DNA from: Sporobolomyces roseus
Taxonomy: Eukaryota > Basidiomycota > Microbotryomycetes > Sporidiobolales > Sporidiobolaceae
Length of the DNA stretch: 64,000 nucleotides
Direction: 5' to 3'
Assembly (NCBI GenBank): GCA_016617785.1
Contig: JADILM010000003.1
Span: 124,001 to 188,000 of the forward strand
Below the pieces are notes generated by a model. The model was not told the origin of the DNA. It ran no database searches and saw only the letters and a list, made by a program, of their open reading frames with translations. This document shows positions 46,971-59,096 of this stretch, piece after piece. Each line of letters starts with the position of its first letter. Position 1 is the stretch's first letter. The position numbers and the translations under genes were made by a program.

Positions 46971-48952
46971 ATGGCTTCACAAATCGAACAGGAGCTACCT
47001 ACACTACAACGGAGAACTCCCACTCCTCCGCTTGATCACTCTCTCACCCAGACAACTCGCTCAACTTCAACTTCAACTTCACAAGATCCAGAGACCCCTC
47101 AACTCGAACCTAGAGTCACTTGGAGTAAACATCCACTCTTTGCAGACAAGGTCAGAGGTTTGCGCTTGAGAGCGATTCGATGTGAGTAACCCTTTCCCTC
47201 GCAATTTCGCACTGGAATTGCCTTTTGACTCTTTAAACCTCTCTAGTCACCTCGTCTTGGTTCTCCGTCGTCATGTAAGTCAATCCTGTCGACTCTGACG
47301 TCAATAGGATCTCTTATGCTTCCATGTTGCACTGCAGGGGTACCGGAATCGTGAACTCGCTTCTTTATAATCTACCCTGGGAGTCCTCGCACGCCGTATT
47401 CCGAGCCATAGGTGCAGCATGGCTCATCCTAGCTATGATCATGTTCGCTGTGTTCTCATTCCTGACCATCCTTCGCTACACCATCTATCCGAGAATCTTT
47501 CTCGTCATGATCCGACACGAAACGCACTCCCTCTTCTTGGGATGTATCCCTATGGGTTTCGTCACTATCGTCAGTGGTATCTGCTTGACGGGGCACGAGT
47601 ACGGACTCGATACCCTCGACACGGGTCTCGTTTTGTGGTGGATCGCTCTAGGTCAGTTTTCCCTCCTCCAATGTTCCTCTCCTCGGCTTTTCGTTCCTGT
47701 TCTGATTGCCCTTGACCTGTCAAACGCAGTCATGTCGCTCCTGACGAGCTTCGGCGTACCATGCGTCATCTTCAGTGCCCACCGAGTTCAAGCCGAAACG
47801 TTCACGGCAGCTTGGTTGCTTCCCATGGTTCCCCCTAGTACAGTGGCCGCCGTCGGGACGTCCATCTGCAAGCTACTCCTACTACAACACCGATACTCTT
47901 ACGCATTCGTCGTCCTCATCACCTCATACGTTATACTCGGAGTTGCTCTTTGCACGGCCATCGGAATCATGGTTAGTCTGCCTCTGTCTCTTGAGCACTC
48001 CATCTGCCTGCCCACCACTGACGTCTACCTGCTCTCACAGGTGCTGTATCTCCAAAGATTACTGCTGTACCAACTTCCACCACGAGAAGTGATCGTTTCG
48101 GCGCTTTTGCCAGTAGGAGCAGTCGGTCAAGGAGGATACGCTCTACTGGAGGCTGTGAGTCGTCCTCTCTCTACTCACAATGCTCTCTCGACATTGATTT
48201 CTCGTGTCTGATCGAGCGAGTAGGGTAAAGTCGCGATGGAACTCTTTCCTTTGATCGCAGACGAGCGACCTCAACTCGCGCAACTCGGTCCCGCGCTCTA
48301 CGGAGTCGGATTGGTTAGTGGGCTTTTCCTCTGGGGGCTAGGGCTGTGGTTCCTGTTCCTCGCATTCGTTTCCGTCGCGATTCAGTTCACTGCGGGAAGA
48401 AGGGAGAACTCTTCGTTACCTCTGTTCAACATGGGCTTCTGGTCGTTCACTTGTGAGTTTACTCTTCACTCAGGCAGTGTTGAATCGCTCGACTGACTAC
48501 TCATCTCATCAAACCAGTCCCGATCGGTTCTCTCTGTCTGCTCACTTTCGGATTGGCCGATACGCTCAACTCGGTGTTCTTCAAGTTCGCCTTTTCCTCC
48601 TTCCACTCGATGGTCTTTGTCGACGCTGACCTCACGCATCACTCACAGAGTCATCTCGACGATCCTCACGTTTGTCGTGTTCGTACTATGGGTCGCAGTC
48701 TTCGGTAAGTTTTCCTTTTTCCTCGCTTGCCGCTCATCAAAGCTCGTCTAGTCTGATCGGATCTGCTCTACAGTTCCAACGGCTATTGGTTTCTTCCGCG
48801 GGACACTCTTTGCCGCACCTTGTCTCGCTTCTTTGCCGAAGGAATACGTCGAGAAGGTTGGCACCCCTAAACCAAGTCGCCCGCCGAGCGCTCATGAGGT
48901 CCAGATGGAGCGGGAAAGGGAGGAGATACAGCGAGCGTCATTGGTTGCATAG
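46971..48952 (+). CDS. SSU1: SSU1-like sulfite/tellurite-resistance dicarboxylate (TDT) transporter
   Basis: Ten-helix plasma-membrane transporter of the TDT/SLAC1 fold. Fungal SSU1 exports sulfite. The family's start motif is visible: FTSSWFSVVMGTGIVNSLLYNLPW, followed by repeated hydrophobic helices, e.g. WLILAMIMFAVFSFLTI, LVLWWIALVMSLLTSFG, LIADERP...LGPALYGVGLVSGLFLWGLG. The hydrophilic N-terminal ~60 residues are Ser/Thr-rich. About nine exons; the join AT|G GGT produces M-G-T-G-I-V. Cytosolic C-terminal tail ending EIQRASLVA, TAG 48950-48952. A malic acid (MAE1-like) substrate is the alternative; the export substrate cannot be read from sequence. Confidence 0.88.
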
Positions 48953-49078
48953 GTTAGGGTTGTCTCGATTCTGTGCGTAGTTTGTTGTCATACATATTGC
49001 ATCGCATCTCTCAGACGAACGATTCTCTCGCAAAAGAAGGCAACTTCTAGCGATCATCGAGTATAGCTATTTCGACTA

Positions 49079-52000
49079 TCAACCGCTAAACATGGCTTTC
49101 AAAGTTGCTTCACTCCTAGCCTGCCTCAATCGTTCCGTCTCTTCGATCCCTCCACTCTTCTTCAACTTTCCACCACCAACAAACTCTCCCAACTCGTCTG
49201 CAAACTCGTCCGACTTGTTCTGTAAGGACAACTCACGTTGACGTTCGGCTTTCGCGATCGCTTCCAAACGTTTCCCGGGATCAGGTTGGAGAGCCTTGAC
49301 TTCGAGTAAGACGGTCGATAAACCTTCCTGCGAGTCACCTCCTCCTAATTCTCGTAGTGTACGAGGACCTCCTCCAATCGAAGTGATAGATGATCCCGAA
49401 ACACTAGGTTTGAGTTGTTTCGCGACGGCTTGAATCTTCTTGAACACCCCAGCGACGTCTTCGAGATCATCGCTCAATTCGTTGAGTAACGTCTCCTGAG
49501 TTTCCACCGCCTTCTGTTCTCCCAAGATCTTGCTCAACTCTTCACTCCATTTCTGCGACCAAGAAGGTTTGACCTCTTTCAACCAATCGACCAATTTCTC
49601 CCTCGTTTCCGTAGCTTTCCTCAACTGTGACGCCATCTCGCTCAACTGTTGAGGTCGAGGTCTGACTCCTTTCACCGTATCCTCTCGAAGTTGTTCGACC
49701 GTATCTTGCAGTTCGTCGACTTTGACAACGAGGTTGGTCGAATCCGATTCGAGCTTCGCCGTTCCTGCTTCGACGAATGCTCGATCGGTAGAGAGTTTCG
49801 TCGATGCGAGATGATGAACTCGACTGTTCTGGACTCGAACAGCAGAGAACATCTCCTTCGTTTGGGAGGTGAAGTCGACGTAAACTTGGCGAAGAACTCC
49901 GATTTCTCGACGAAGATTCTGGACTTCGGCGTGTTGTGATTTGAGCGTTGAAACGATCTCGGTAGTAGATTGAGTAGGAGTCGAGGGAGTCGTAGGAGTT
50001 GGTGGAGTTTCTGCTGGAACTGCGATCGTCTTCACCTCCTCCTCCTTCTTTGGCTTCTCTCCCATACTGTCCTCCTCCTTTTCGTCTGGAGCGATGCTCG
50101 TGACCGAACCTAATCGCTTCATACGAAGGACTCTCTGGGCGGCATCTTGGAATTGAGCTTCTGATGGACTCGGTCGAAGGGAAGGTGAAGAGGCAGAGGG
50201 AGGTTCAGGAGAGAGGAGAGCACCGTTGTTCGAGTGGGGATGAGCGTTCGCCGATACTGATAATCGACGCATGGAGAAGACGTGAGATCGTAGCTCCTTG
50301 ATGTCTTGCGCAAGGGAGCTCATGCCGTGATCGATGTGTTGCTTGACTTGTTCGACAGCTGTCATGGTACGAGCGAGTTAGTGAAGTAGGGAGAAGTAAG
50401 GAAATGGGATAAACGCACTATCGATATTCAGACTGAGTACACTTCCCGAAACTACCTCTTCCATCTCTTCCAACTCGTAACTCACTCCAGCTTCCTGATC
50501 TCTCAAGTAAATCTCTGGCCAACCTGAGATGCCCGGATTGTATTGAAACCGCTCCACGAAGAGCTGACGCAGAGATTGGATAGTTGGCGATTCGTCGAGC
50601 CTTGCTTTCTTGACGTCTCGACCAATTTGCAGGAAGATCGAGCAAGGGAAAGTAGGAGATTGAGCGCGAGAAGGAAGGGTTGAAGAATTGGTATGAATCG
50701 AATCCGATTGTGGATTCGGAGGGTGAGTGATGAAAGAGGATTCGGAGGCAGCGAGAGAAGTCGACGAAGTCGAAGAAGGTAAAGGTGGAGGAGGGAAACT
50801 AGGTGGACCAGTCGATGTCGCAGTCGAGAGCGCGGGAGAAGCCGATGGTGAAGAGCTGAATTCGTCTTCTTCTACTATCGGTGAATGAGGCCCACGAGAC
50901 GACAGGTTGCCTTGCGAGGAGAACGAGCGCGGAATCGCAGGTATCGGTGGTAACGGTCCATTCGATCCTCCTCCAATGCTGCGATGTGGTCTGTGGTCAC
51001 CCTTCTCGCTCCTCTTCCGGGTCAAATCGCCGTTCGGGCTTGCCACATTCGACAAGTCACTCCGGCTCCGACTCGAGTTGACTCTCGAGATCGGCGACGA
51101 AGCGGTACCGTCTCCTCCTGTTGATCCACCACCACCTGGGCTCGTCATCTTCTGAATCGCATAGGCCGAGTATCGCTTACTAGCCCTTCTCGACAGGTTG
51201 TCCGATGCTTTGAGCGCTTCGAGCGATGCGGCATTGGCTTGCGGTGGCTCTGACGGAGACGGCTGATTGGGCTCTGCGACCGAAGGAGGTCGATTGACGA
51301 TAGTAGGGATCGGTTGCTGAGGTGCTGCAGAAGGAATCGGGGGAGCGAAGGGAGATGGGAAGTGTTCAAGGGTCGGAGTGCGAGGAATCGGTTCGTTGTC
51401 TCGTGGAGGAGGAGGAGGGGATCGTCTGCGTTGTGAAGTTCGTTCTGGATCTGGAAGATGTCGTATAGATCCAGTAACAGAGTTGAGAGATGCGTCTGAT
51501 GCAGTTCGAGGGAGAGGAGGAAGGTTTGCGAGAGGAGGAAGTGAAGGAGCTGGAGAAGCAGAGCTGACAGAGCTGGGTGCCGAGAAGAATCCTCCATCGG
51601 AACCTTCGAGCATTGTTCGAGACGAGCGAGAAGATTCACGAAGAGAACCTCCTCGGGAATTGATCGAACGGGACGATCCGATGTTCGAAGGTGGTCTCGG
51701 ACCTGTCGAGGTAAACTCCTCACTTGCACCTCTCCGTTCTCCTCCTCCTCCGTACCGCTGTTGTTGTCTAGGCAGATCTTGCGGGACTTGCGGGGCTGCT
51801 GAAGTCGAAGTAGCAGCTTGTTGTGCTTGATTGACGAATCTTCGCAAGTCTTCTTTCGATCTTCCGGCACTGTTAGGTGTGAGTGGTTGTCCGGTCGATA
51901 TTGGACCCGTGAGATTCGATGTTGAGGTAGATGAAGAGGTTGTCGAGACTGAAGTTCGCTCCTGTGACTCCTTCGCCCTCCTTGCTGCAACTCCATCTCG

Positions 52001-52593
52001 ATACAACCTTTGCTTCTCCCTCAATCCGTGCAAGAGGCCGATGATGATCTGTCGTACTTGAGGGAGATGCCGTTCGAGAGTCGCTTGTGAAGGAGTATCG
52101 GAGAGGCAGGTTTCGAGGCAGACTCGTAAATCGGAAGGAACTGAAAGTAATTCACTATTGCGAAGTTGGCAAATTGTCAATTTTCCTCGAATCTCTCCAC
52201 TCTTCTCGAGGGAAACTCACTTCATGGATATGTTCTCCCGCGCAAACACTGCACACGCCACGTTGAAGTCGTTGCCCAGTTTGACGTATATCGCTGATAT
52301 TTCCTCCTCGTTTACCTCTCCTCTTGACCATTTCGCGAGACCTAGTCGAGCTTCTTCGGTCAGTGAGATAGTCCAGAAGCTAGAGCAGAGTACGGACATA
52401 CCTTCAAGTAGGGATTTTGTGCAAACGAGGAGACGAGTTATAGTTGATTCAAGGTTTGAGGTGGTCGCTCCTCCACTTCGAGACTGTATCGAATGGACTT
52501 GAGTGATCGCGCTACACAGAGAGTAAGAGAGTAGGAATAGCTCACCCTTGATCCGGTTGGTCTCTGTCCCGTTGAGGAGGAATTGGATGACAT
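49079..52593 (-). CDS. BUD6: Actin-interacting formin nucleation-promoting factor BUD6/AIP3
   Basis: Polarity protein that binds actin monomers and formins at the bud or hyphal tip. N-terminal AIP3 region: LESTITRLLVCTKSLLEGLAKWSRGE, IYVKLGNDFNVACAVF and VPSDLRVCLETCL...QVRQIIIGLLHGL. After a long Ser/Pro-rich linker comes the core: FLQIGRDVKKARLDESPTIQSL...PEIYLRDQEAGVSYELEEMEEV, then coiled coils (LKSQHAEVQNLRREIGVLRQVYVDF, VKVDELQDTVEQLRED). ATG at 52593 and TGA at 49079-49081. The splice between exons 2 and 3 uses the cttcgcaatag acceptor, giving ISMNELLSVPSDL. Divergent from RER2, 303 bases apart. BEM3 lies 2.8 kb away. Around 1,100 residues. Confidence 0.93.
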
Positions 52594-52896
52594 CTTGAAA
52601 CGATACGAGGTTCCGACCTGAGTTGCTGCGGTTACCGGTACTGATTCGGAGACCCTTGAAGTATTATCGTGATATCTAGCAGTCTAACAGCAGGGCATAG
52701 CAACCTCGGGTGAGGTGAGGGAAGAGTCAGAGTTCAACCAAAACATTCCGTTCTCTTGAACCTCTACCAATCACTCTGTTCAGCTTCGTATCACTTTAGA
52801 GACAACTCGGCGTACGCGAGAACCCTCAAGAAGTCATCACAGGGAATCGCTACCTCGAATTAGTCCTCCCTCGCCTTTCTTTCTCCTCTTCCTTCG
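52594..52896. promoter_or_regulatory. Divergent promoter, BUD6 (-) / RER2 (+)
   Basis: 303 bases between the two start codons. No gene, and no TATA box or known factor site recognised. Confidence 0.4.
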
Positions 52897-54088
52897 ATGA
52901 TTCCGATTCTATCAGCTCTCCTTCCTTCCACCTCGTCCTCGGCCTCCGTATCGACAGGAACATCACCACAAGATGAAGATGAGAACCTACCCATGTCGTC
53001 TTTCCTCTCCTGGATTCCAACTCCCCTCCATCCTCTCCTTCGCACAATCTTGATCCGCTCTCTCCGTCTCGGCCCTCGACCCAAACACGTAGCCTTCATC
53101 ATGGATGGCAATCGACGATCCGCTCGATTACGCTCATTACCGGTTAGAGTCGGACACGAAGAAGGGTTCGAAGCGTTGAAGAGAGTTTTGAGTTTCTTGC
53201 TCAAGTTGGACATTCCTCACGTTACGGTTTATGCGTTCTCGATTGAAAACTTCAATCGAGATCCGAGGGAAGTCGATACGTTGATGGAGATGGCGAGGAA
53301 ACGTTTGGTGGAGATCTGTCAACATGGGTGAGCAAATTCCCGTTGACTTCTTCGGATTCGTACTCACGCTCTCCTATGCATAGCGCATTACTGCAACAGT
53401 ATGGAGTACAGATCAGGGTATTGGGTCGACGAGACCTACTACCGCCGGATGTGCAGGAGTCTTGCGCTCAAGCAGAGGCAATGACAGCTCACAACACAAA
53501 GTTCGTTGTCTTTTACTCTAGAGCTCTGTGGGTCGAGCTCACCCTGTCTTCGTTGTGTAGAGGTATCTTGAACCTTTGCTGCCCCTACACCTCGCAAGAA
53601 GAAATAGCGACAGCAGTGAAGAGGACAGTAGACGCTTGCGAATCCGATTCGTCCTTCTCTCCTTCGTGCGTGATTCTTCTTCTGTAGGCTTCATGCGAGC
53701 GTTACTGATTATGTCTAGCGTTTCTTATAGCGATATTACGGAGGACACGATCGCTGCAAACCTCTACACCTCCGCCTCTCCACCCGTCGATATCCTGATT
53801 CGAACTTCAGGAGTATCAAGACTCTCAGATTTCCTTCTCTGGCAGGTACGTTCATTCTCTCTCTTCTCCTATTCTCCCTCATCTTCTGTGCTGATCCAGT
53901 ATGGTCGCGAGCAGTGTAACGAGGATACAGTCCTCCATTTCATCAAACCGAATTGGCCGGATATCGGAGTTGCAGACGTACTCCCTCCTCTCCTGAGTTA
54001 TCAGGCGGAAGCTGTCGTCGGAGGTGTGCAAGAGCTCGCGAGGGGATTACTGCGTTGGCGAACAGGCAGCGGGATCAAGGAGGATTGA
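52897..54088 (+). CDS. RER2: Dehydrodolichyl diphosphate synthase (cis-prenyltransferase)
   Basis: ER enzyme extending farnesyl diphosphate with IPP to long-chain polyprenyl diphosphate, the precursor of dolichol for N-glycosylation, O-mannosylation and GPI anchors. Motif [15 protein letters not shown], then [16 protein letters not shown] and [10 protein letters not shown], and motif [20 protein letters not shown] with the conserved Arg pair. The C-terminal helix ends [17 protein letters not shown], stop ending 54088. An N-terminal hydrophobic patch ([19 protein letters not shown]) may associate with the membrane. Four introns. The NUS1 partner of the complex is not in the window. RER2 and SRT1 are not separated on this evidence. 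Confidence 0.92.
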
Positions 54089-54199
54089 AGAAAGGGTATC
54101 AAGTTACAAAACGGTATCAAAACGGATGAACGGGGTACGGCCAGATGGGAAATTGGAGACAGTACAAAAGACAACAGAGGGATGTTTATCGACCGTCGA

Positions 54200-54970
54200 T
54201 CAGTTCCGCTTGACAATCTTCGCCTCTGCCAACTTCCTCACTTCCTCCCTCAACTTTTCTCGTTCTCCCTCTTTCTCGTTCAACTTCCGGAATTGGATCG
54301 GCGAAGGATTGGGATCGGTTGTTCTTGATGGTGGAGGTGCGTAGAGGACTGAGGGAGAAGTGGAGAGGTTGGCAGATTGAGCGGCTAGTTTCGCAAACAA
54401 TGTAGTTTGCTCCCGATACCTTATGATTACGATATACCCCTATCAGTTGTACTTCCCACACCGTAGGAGTAGTAATACAGTACTCACAGTCTGTATGCCT
54501 CTTGATTCGCGCAAACAGCTTCCCTCAATTCGTCGAGTCCTCGTCGCTTAAACGCACTCTTGACGAAATGCAACACGGTCCAGATGAAGTCTTCCCTCGG
54601 TCTCCAATGAGGAAATCTCGAATCCAATCGCATTCTTCCCGAGACTGGATCGATGAGAGGGTGGAAGATTGGAGAGTCGAAGATTACTTGAGGTGGAGAT
54701 TGAGGGTAGGTGCTCGGAATTAGAAGGGTGAAATGTAGAATTGCTCCTTGCCAGTAGCCTTTGTGAATCGATAAGACGCCAGACCAGCCTAGTGCGAGAG
54801 AGGGATGAAATGCAAGTTTCGAGATGAGAACGAACGAGTGAAGAGGGAGACTCACGAAAGACTTCTGTTGGAAAGACATACATACCAACCGGCAGATGGT
54901 CCACATGACCCAACGCTGAGAACTCCATCAGCGCTTCTTGCTTCGAGGTCGACGAGGGGAGATTCGACAT
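54200..54970 (-). CDS. AKTIP/FTS-like ubiquitin E2 variant
   Basis: Inactive E2 fold protein, similar to AKTIP (FTS), the FHF-complex subunit that joins Hook adaptors to FHIP for dynein-driven early-endosome transport. ATG at 54970 (MSNLPSSTSKQEALMEF). The exon join uses the gtgagt after VFPTEVFR to give WSGVLSIHKGYWQGAILHFTLLIPSTYPQSPPQVIF. Then FDSPIFHPLIDPVSG and FPHWRPREDFIWTVLHFVKSAF match AKTIP, without the E2 catalytic Cys/HPN segment. C-terminal helix YREQTTLFAKLAAQS and a basic tail follow. TGA at 54200-54202. About 230 residues, four or so exons. The dynein light intermediate chain gene is 18 kb away in the same window. Confidence 0.85.
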
Positions 54971-55302
54971 GTTGAGGCAAGGGAATGGGCTGTAAAATGA
55001 CTCGTAGAGCGGCGGAAGAAAAGCTGTGAAGGGATCTGATGGTACTTGATCAAGAATGACGCGGTCGCGAGCTAGATTCGAGTCGAAGTGGTGAGCGGTC
55101 GGAGACAAAGGAAGTTTCTTCGCTTCGCACCCCTCTCGAACTATTCGCAAACCAACTGCAGTCTAGAAGTGCACTATCATGAACTCCATACGTCACTGAC
55201 AGTCCAAGTCGACTTGCCGCTCTCGTACTCCTTCTACGCTGAATCCGATCAAACTGAAACGGCGAATCTGTCGAAAACTCCTCGCTGTGCATTCCAGCCA
55301 AC
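54971..55302. other. Intergenic region between minus-strand genes
   Basis: Leader/promoter of the FTS-like gene and 3' end of the F-box gene. An open frame at 55050-55301 looks like composition only. Confidence 0.4.
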
Positions 55303-56838
55303 TCAACCTCTCTCCTTCAAACTCAACACATGACAGTCATACAATCCATTTCGCTCCTCTTCGTCCCATTCGACTTCGTAAAGCTCCCAGTCCTCCTTCT
55401 GTGAATCGTCAACTTTGAGCGTGGTTTGAGGAACGAAGCTGGGGAAGTTGCTTTCGGCGAAGCTTCTAGCCTGTCGTAGGACCCTGAGATCCCTTTGAAG
55501 ATAGGCACGGGCGACACCTCTGTTGTGGACCTCGATGACGAACCTCCAAGCGTGATTGAGGCTTCCTACGAAGTTTCCTTTCAACGTGACCTGCGCTTCA
55601 ACGGCAGCCTTGAGTATGCCTTTCATTCCGAGAGCTCCTTCGAGGTAGTAGGATTGATCGGCGAAGGGGAGAGTCCAGTCGGGAAGGCCGTCGAAGTCTC
55701 CGACGAAAGCTAGTTCTGAAGAATTGGTTCTGTCGATTCTATCTCCGGGAAAGTTAGGATACAGCGAGAAGCTGATCGATACGAGACGAGGAAGACGATC
55801 CGGACCTTGAAGTATCGAGACAAAGTTGTTGTTCGGGGCTTCGCCCTCGATGATAAGAGTACGAAGATTTCGAAGTTGTGCGAGTGTGAGGTGGATTTGG
55901 TCGCTAAAGAGGGGTGAGACTAGCTTGAGATGTTCGAGCTGGGGTAATTCTGTGAGGTACGAGTCAAGCGGAGCGTAGTTCGGGTCGTCGAGAAGGGAAG
56001 AGTGAGTGTTCGCGTCAAGAAACAAAGCTTTCGTTCTTGGATTCACTGCGGCGAGGAACGATTCGATATCCGCCCAGGAGGTGATCGAGGAAAAGGTGAG
56101 TCTCGTATCGGAGAATGAGGCCGAGGGGAAGTGTTTGAGGAGGTCGAGAGGGTTCATGTCGAAGCCGTCGCCAGATTCTCCTCGATTGTCGATTGAAATC
56201 TCGTCGACCGAAGTAGCTGGCGTACCGACAACGCTCCTCTGATGTCGAGACCCTTTCCAATTTACGAGCTCGAGTCGACGTAGACTATCGAGTCGACTTG
56301 TCCAGCTCGCGAGCCCATTCTCAAACTTCAATAATTCTCCAGCGAGCTTGATCGTTCTGAGGTTGGGCAAAATGCTGTCGTCTACTGGTGCCAGTTGAAT
56401 CGCTCGGAGGATGAATCGACCTTTGCGACCGACCTTGAGTTCTTCCAGACGAGAAAGAGCAGGAAGTACCATCTGAAATCGCTTGCGATCCTCGGGTCCT
56501 CGAGCGAATCGAGTGATCTCCAGACGCTTGATCCGACTACCGTTCTGTGGATTTGAAGAAATGGCATCGGCGAGAGATTTGAGCTGATGAGTCGAGGAGA
56601 GCGAGACAAATTCGAAAAGCGAGTTGTAGTACATGTCGAGCGAGGATTTCGATAGAGGACCTGAGGGTTGTTCAAACCCTTCAAAAGCGTAGTCGAATAC
56701 CATCACGAGCAGTTCCCTCGGTAGCTTGCATCCTGAAGCGAAGATCTAGTTTATAGCGAGTCACTTGAGAAGCCAATCAGCGAGAACGCTCAAAGATAGT
56801 GAGAATGCTTTCCTCACAGGATCTGTTGATAATACCAT
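55303..56838 (-). CDS. F-box protein with leucine-rich-like C-terminal region
   Basis: A 21-nt first coding exon (56818-56838, MVLSTDP) is joined across a 72-nt intron (56746-56817) to an exon starting IFASGCKLPRELLVMVFDYAF; KLPRELLVMVFDYAFEGF is an F-box start. The rest of the 480 residues shows irregular leucine repeats (LEELKVGRKG, LRTIKLAGELL, LRRLELVNWKG, LEHLKLVSPLF, LRTLIIEGEAP). This suggests an SCF substrate receptor with degenerate LRRs. Stop TGA at 55303-55305; the C-terminus is acidic then Lys/Glu (LSLKERG). Target unknown. The join is in phase but untested; without it the protein would start at an internal Met inside the F-box. Confidence 0.8.
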
Positions 56839-57130
56839 TGGAAGTTATAGCATAAGCGAGCAAAGCGAAGTGATGAGGTGATGAAGTGAAGGAGTGAAAG
56901 GTGAAAAGTGAAAGTTTGCGAGAAGAAAATCGTGAAACCGAGGATGGTTTCGCGCAGCCTTAACTCTTGTCTCGCGCTGAACGAAGTCTTTTGCCACAAC
57001 TTGCATCAACTTGAGTCCCGCGCAAAGTTGGTGACCGAGTATACAACCACGGTTTTCTGAAGTATTCGCGATTCTCTTTCTTGCTGGCGAACAGTCCACT
57101 CTCTGGTCTCGCATCCCATCTGTACATGAC

Positions 57131-57491
57131 TCAGCCGAAGCCATGACTGTATTGCCCTTCATCATCTACACTTCTCCTGAAAGGAATCCAATTCACCCTG
57201 ACTCGCTCGAGTAACAATCTTTCCCCTGCCGTAAATTCAATCGCTAGTTTCTCCCTCTTGTCTTCGACGGTCTGCACGAAGCTCATCTCGTCAGTCTTCT
57301 GCAGAACGAGGCTAAATAATACGAGAGTGAAGACGTACCTCTGCGAGATCCAGTAATTGAGTACCGCTCAATTCGGGTCGATGTTGTTCCCTCAATCGTC
57401 TCCAACACAGTTCAAGCACGACGCGAGCGATATCCTCCAGTATCGCAAGGTCCATCTCGTCGACGCCAGAGTCGCTTCCGGTCTGTTTCTT

Positions 57492-57522
<31 letters not shown>

Positions 57523-58835
57523 GATACGAGACTAGCGAGAGTCTGCGCGAGTTCGTCGAGTCGAGCCGAGTCGATCTTGCCATTCTCCGAGCTATGTCGA
57601 TACTGTTGGAGCACCGAGAGAGCGATCGTCGACCAGAGTGCGTAGGAGATTCGGGCGTCCGCGTCGAAATGAAGTGAACGAGAGAGTTGCGAAGATGGTG
57701 GCGCGATCAACGGGTGTTCCTCCTCCAACTCGTTCGATCGGACTGGACTATTCGATTCGACGGGTAGTGGTTCGTGTCGAGCGAGCAACTCGTGGATCTC
57801 TTCCTCCTCGAACGCAATCGTGTCCCACTCGTTCGCCTCCAATGCGAACCCATACTCTGCGATTAATCTCGCATTGGACAACCTCCCGTACGAATTGAAG
57901 GCCTCTTCCCCTTCCGCTACTCCTTCTTCCGTCGTAACCATGTCGCAAGTCTGCCCATCCTCAGTCTCGACTCCAGTCATTCTCATATCTCGCTTTGCCT
58001 CCCTCTGATCGATCGAATCATCGTGCAGGCATTCATCGAGTTTCCCACATTCCTCGCAGACCCACGTGTCGGAAGCGAAGTGAACGTGATTCGGGGAAGA
58101 GTGGTTGAATGCGTCTGCGAGGGGAACGAGGGCGAGTTGATGATAGGTATCGACTTGGAAAGCTCGAGATGAGACGAGGGAGTAGGCATGATAGAAATTG
58201 TCGATATGTGCTCGAGTGAGAGTGATGGAGGATGTGGAAGGAAGTGAAGAGAAGAGAGGGAGGACGAGGGAATTGAACATGTTGGAAAGGGAGGTCTGTA
58301 ACGAAACCAAACCGATCAGAAGACAGCCCTGGAGTATTGGAAGAAGTCACTCACCCTTGTGACTCCTATACGAAGCATCTCTCGTTCTAGTTGAGTTCCT
58401 TTGGCCCATTTTCTCGCATTCCCTTCTCCTTCCCATAATAATCCGATATCGACAGTCTCTTTCGGACAGTGATCAAAGTACCCTCTCCATCTCGACCTAT
58501 TGCCTAATTGTAGTTCGTAGAGGACATGAATCGAGAGTTGTACGGTGGAAGCGAGGTGTTTGAGGGGAGAAGGAGAAGATGGAATTAGTCGAGATAAACT
58601 TGAAGTGCGATGGGAGAGGACTGATGATTTTGGGATCCTAGCAACTAGACTAAAGGGAGAGTCAGACCCAGCGAACAAGCGAGATCGAGGAGTGGAGAGA
58701 AGGAGAAAACACACCCGTCTCATTCGAGTGGATTGAAGAGTTTGCGACTACGTGTAGAGATGGATTCGAGTGGATGGATAGTCTCTGATCAAGGTATACA
58801 TGATTCTGTGATAGCCATTCCTGCAGAGTGAGCAT
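57131..58835 (-). CDS. SET-domain lysine methyltransferase (SETD6/RKM-like)
   Basis: Probable protein-lysine N-methyltransferase of the Rubisco-LSMT/RKM type. ATG at 58835 (MLTLQEWLSQNHVYL). Exon 1 joins as G|TT to VARIPKSSVLSHRTSSLSRLI, the first SET strand. HLASTVQLSIHVLYELQLGNRS, YHQLALVPLADAFNHSSPNHV (the NHS SET motif) and EEAFNSYGRLSNARLIAEYGFAL are the SET signature blocks. An insert between the SET halves (CEECGKLDECLHDD...) contains Cys/His residues. C-terminal substrate-binding-like region with an acidic run near 57480-57515, then LSFVQTVEDKREKL, ending GQYSHGFG, TGA 57131-57133. The last intron is only 40 nt. Target is unknown; ribosomal protein methylation is the guess from yeast RKM enzymes. 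Confidence 0.88.
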
Positions 58836-59096
58836 GTGTGGAAGAAGGCAAGAGGTTAGGCCTTTAGGTCTCGTCTCCGTTCGTTTGAAACCTAAAAATT
58901 GATCGGAGGTTGCAATCTCGTCCCTCCCTCTCCCATCCACTCCTGCTCCACCTTTGAACTACTCTAGAGCATTCACATTACCGACAAACGCGTCCTCCAC
59001 TCGTTCTCCAGCACTTGTCTCGCCTTCTTCTAAAAAACACGACTCTCTCTTCCCACTCTCCCTCTTTCCATCTTCCCACCCTCACTCTATACTTAG

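Noticed and set aside
56845..57165. Minus ORF MMKGNTVMASAESCTDG...
   Set aside because: Overlaps the SET gene 3' end and lies in the F-box gene leader; composition-driven.
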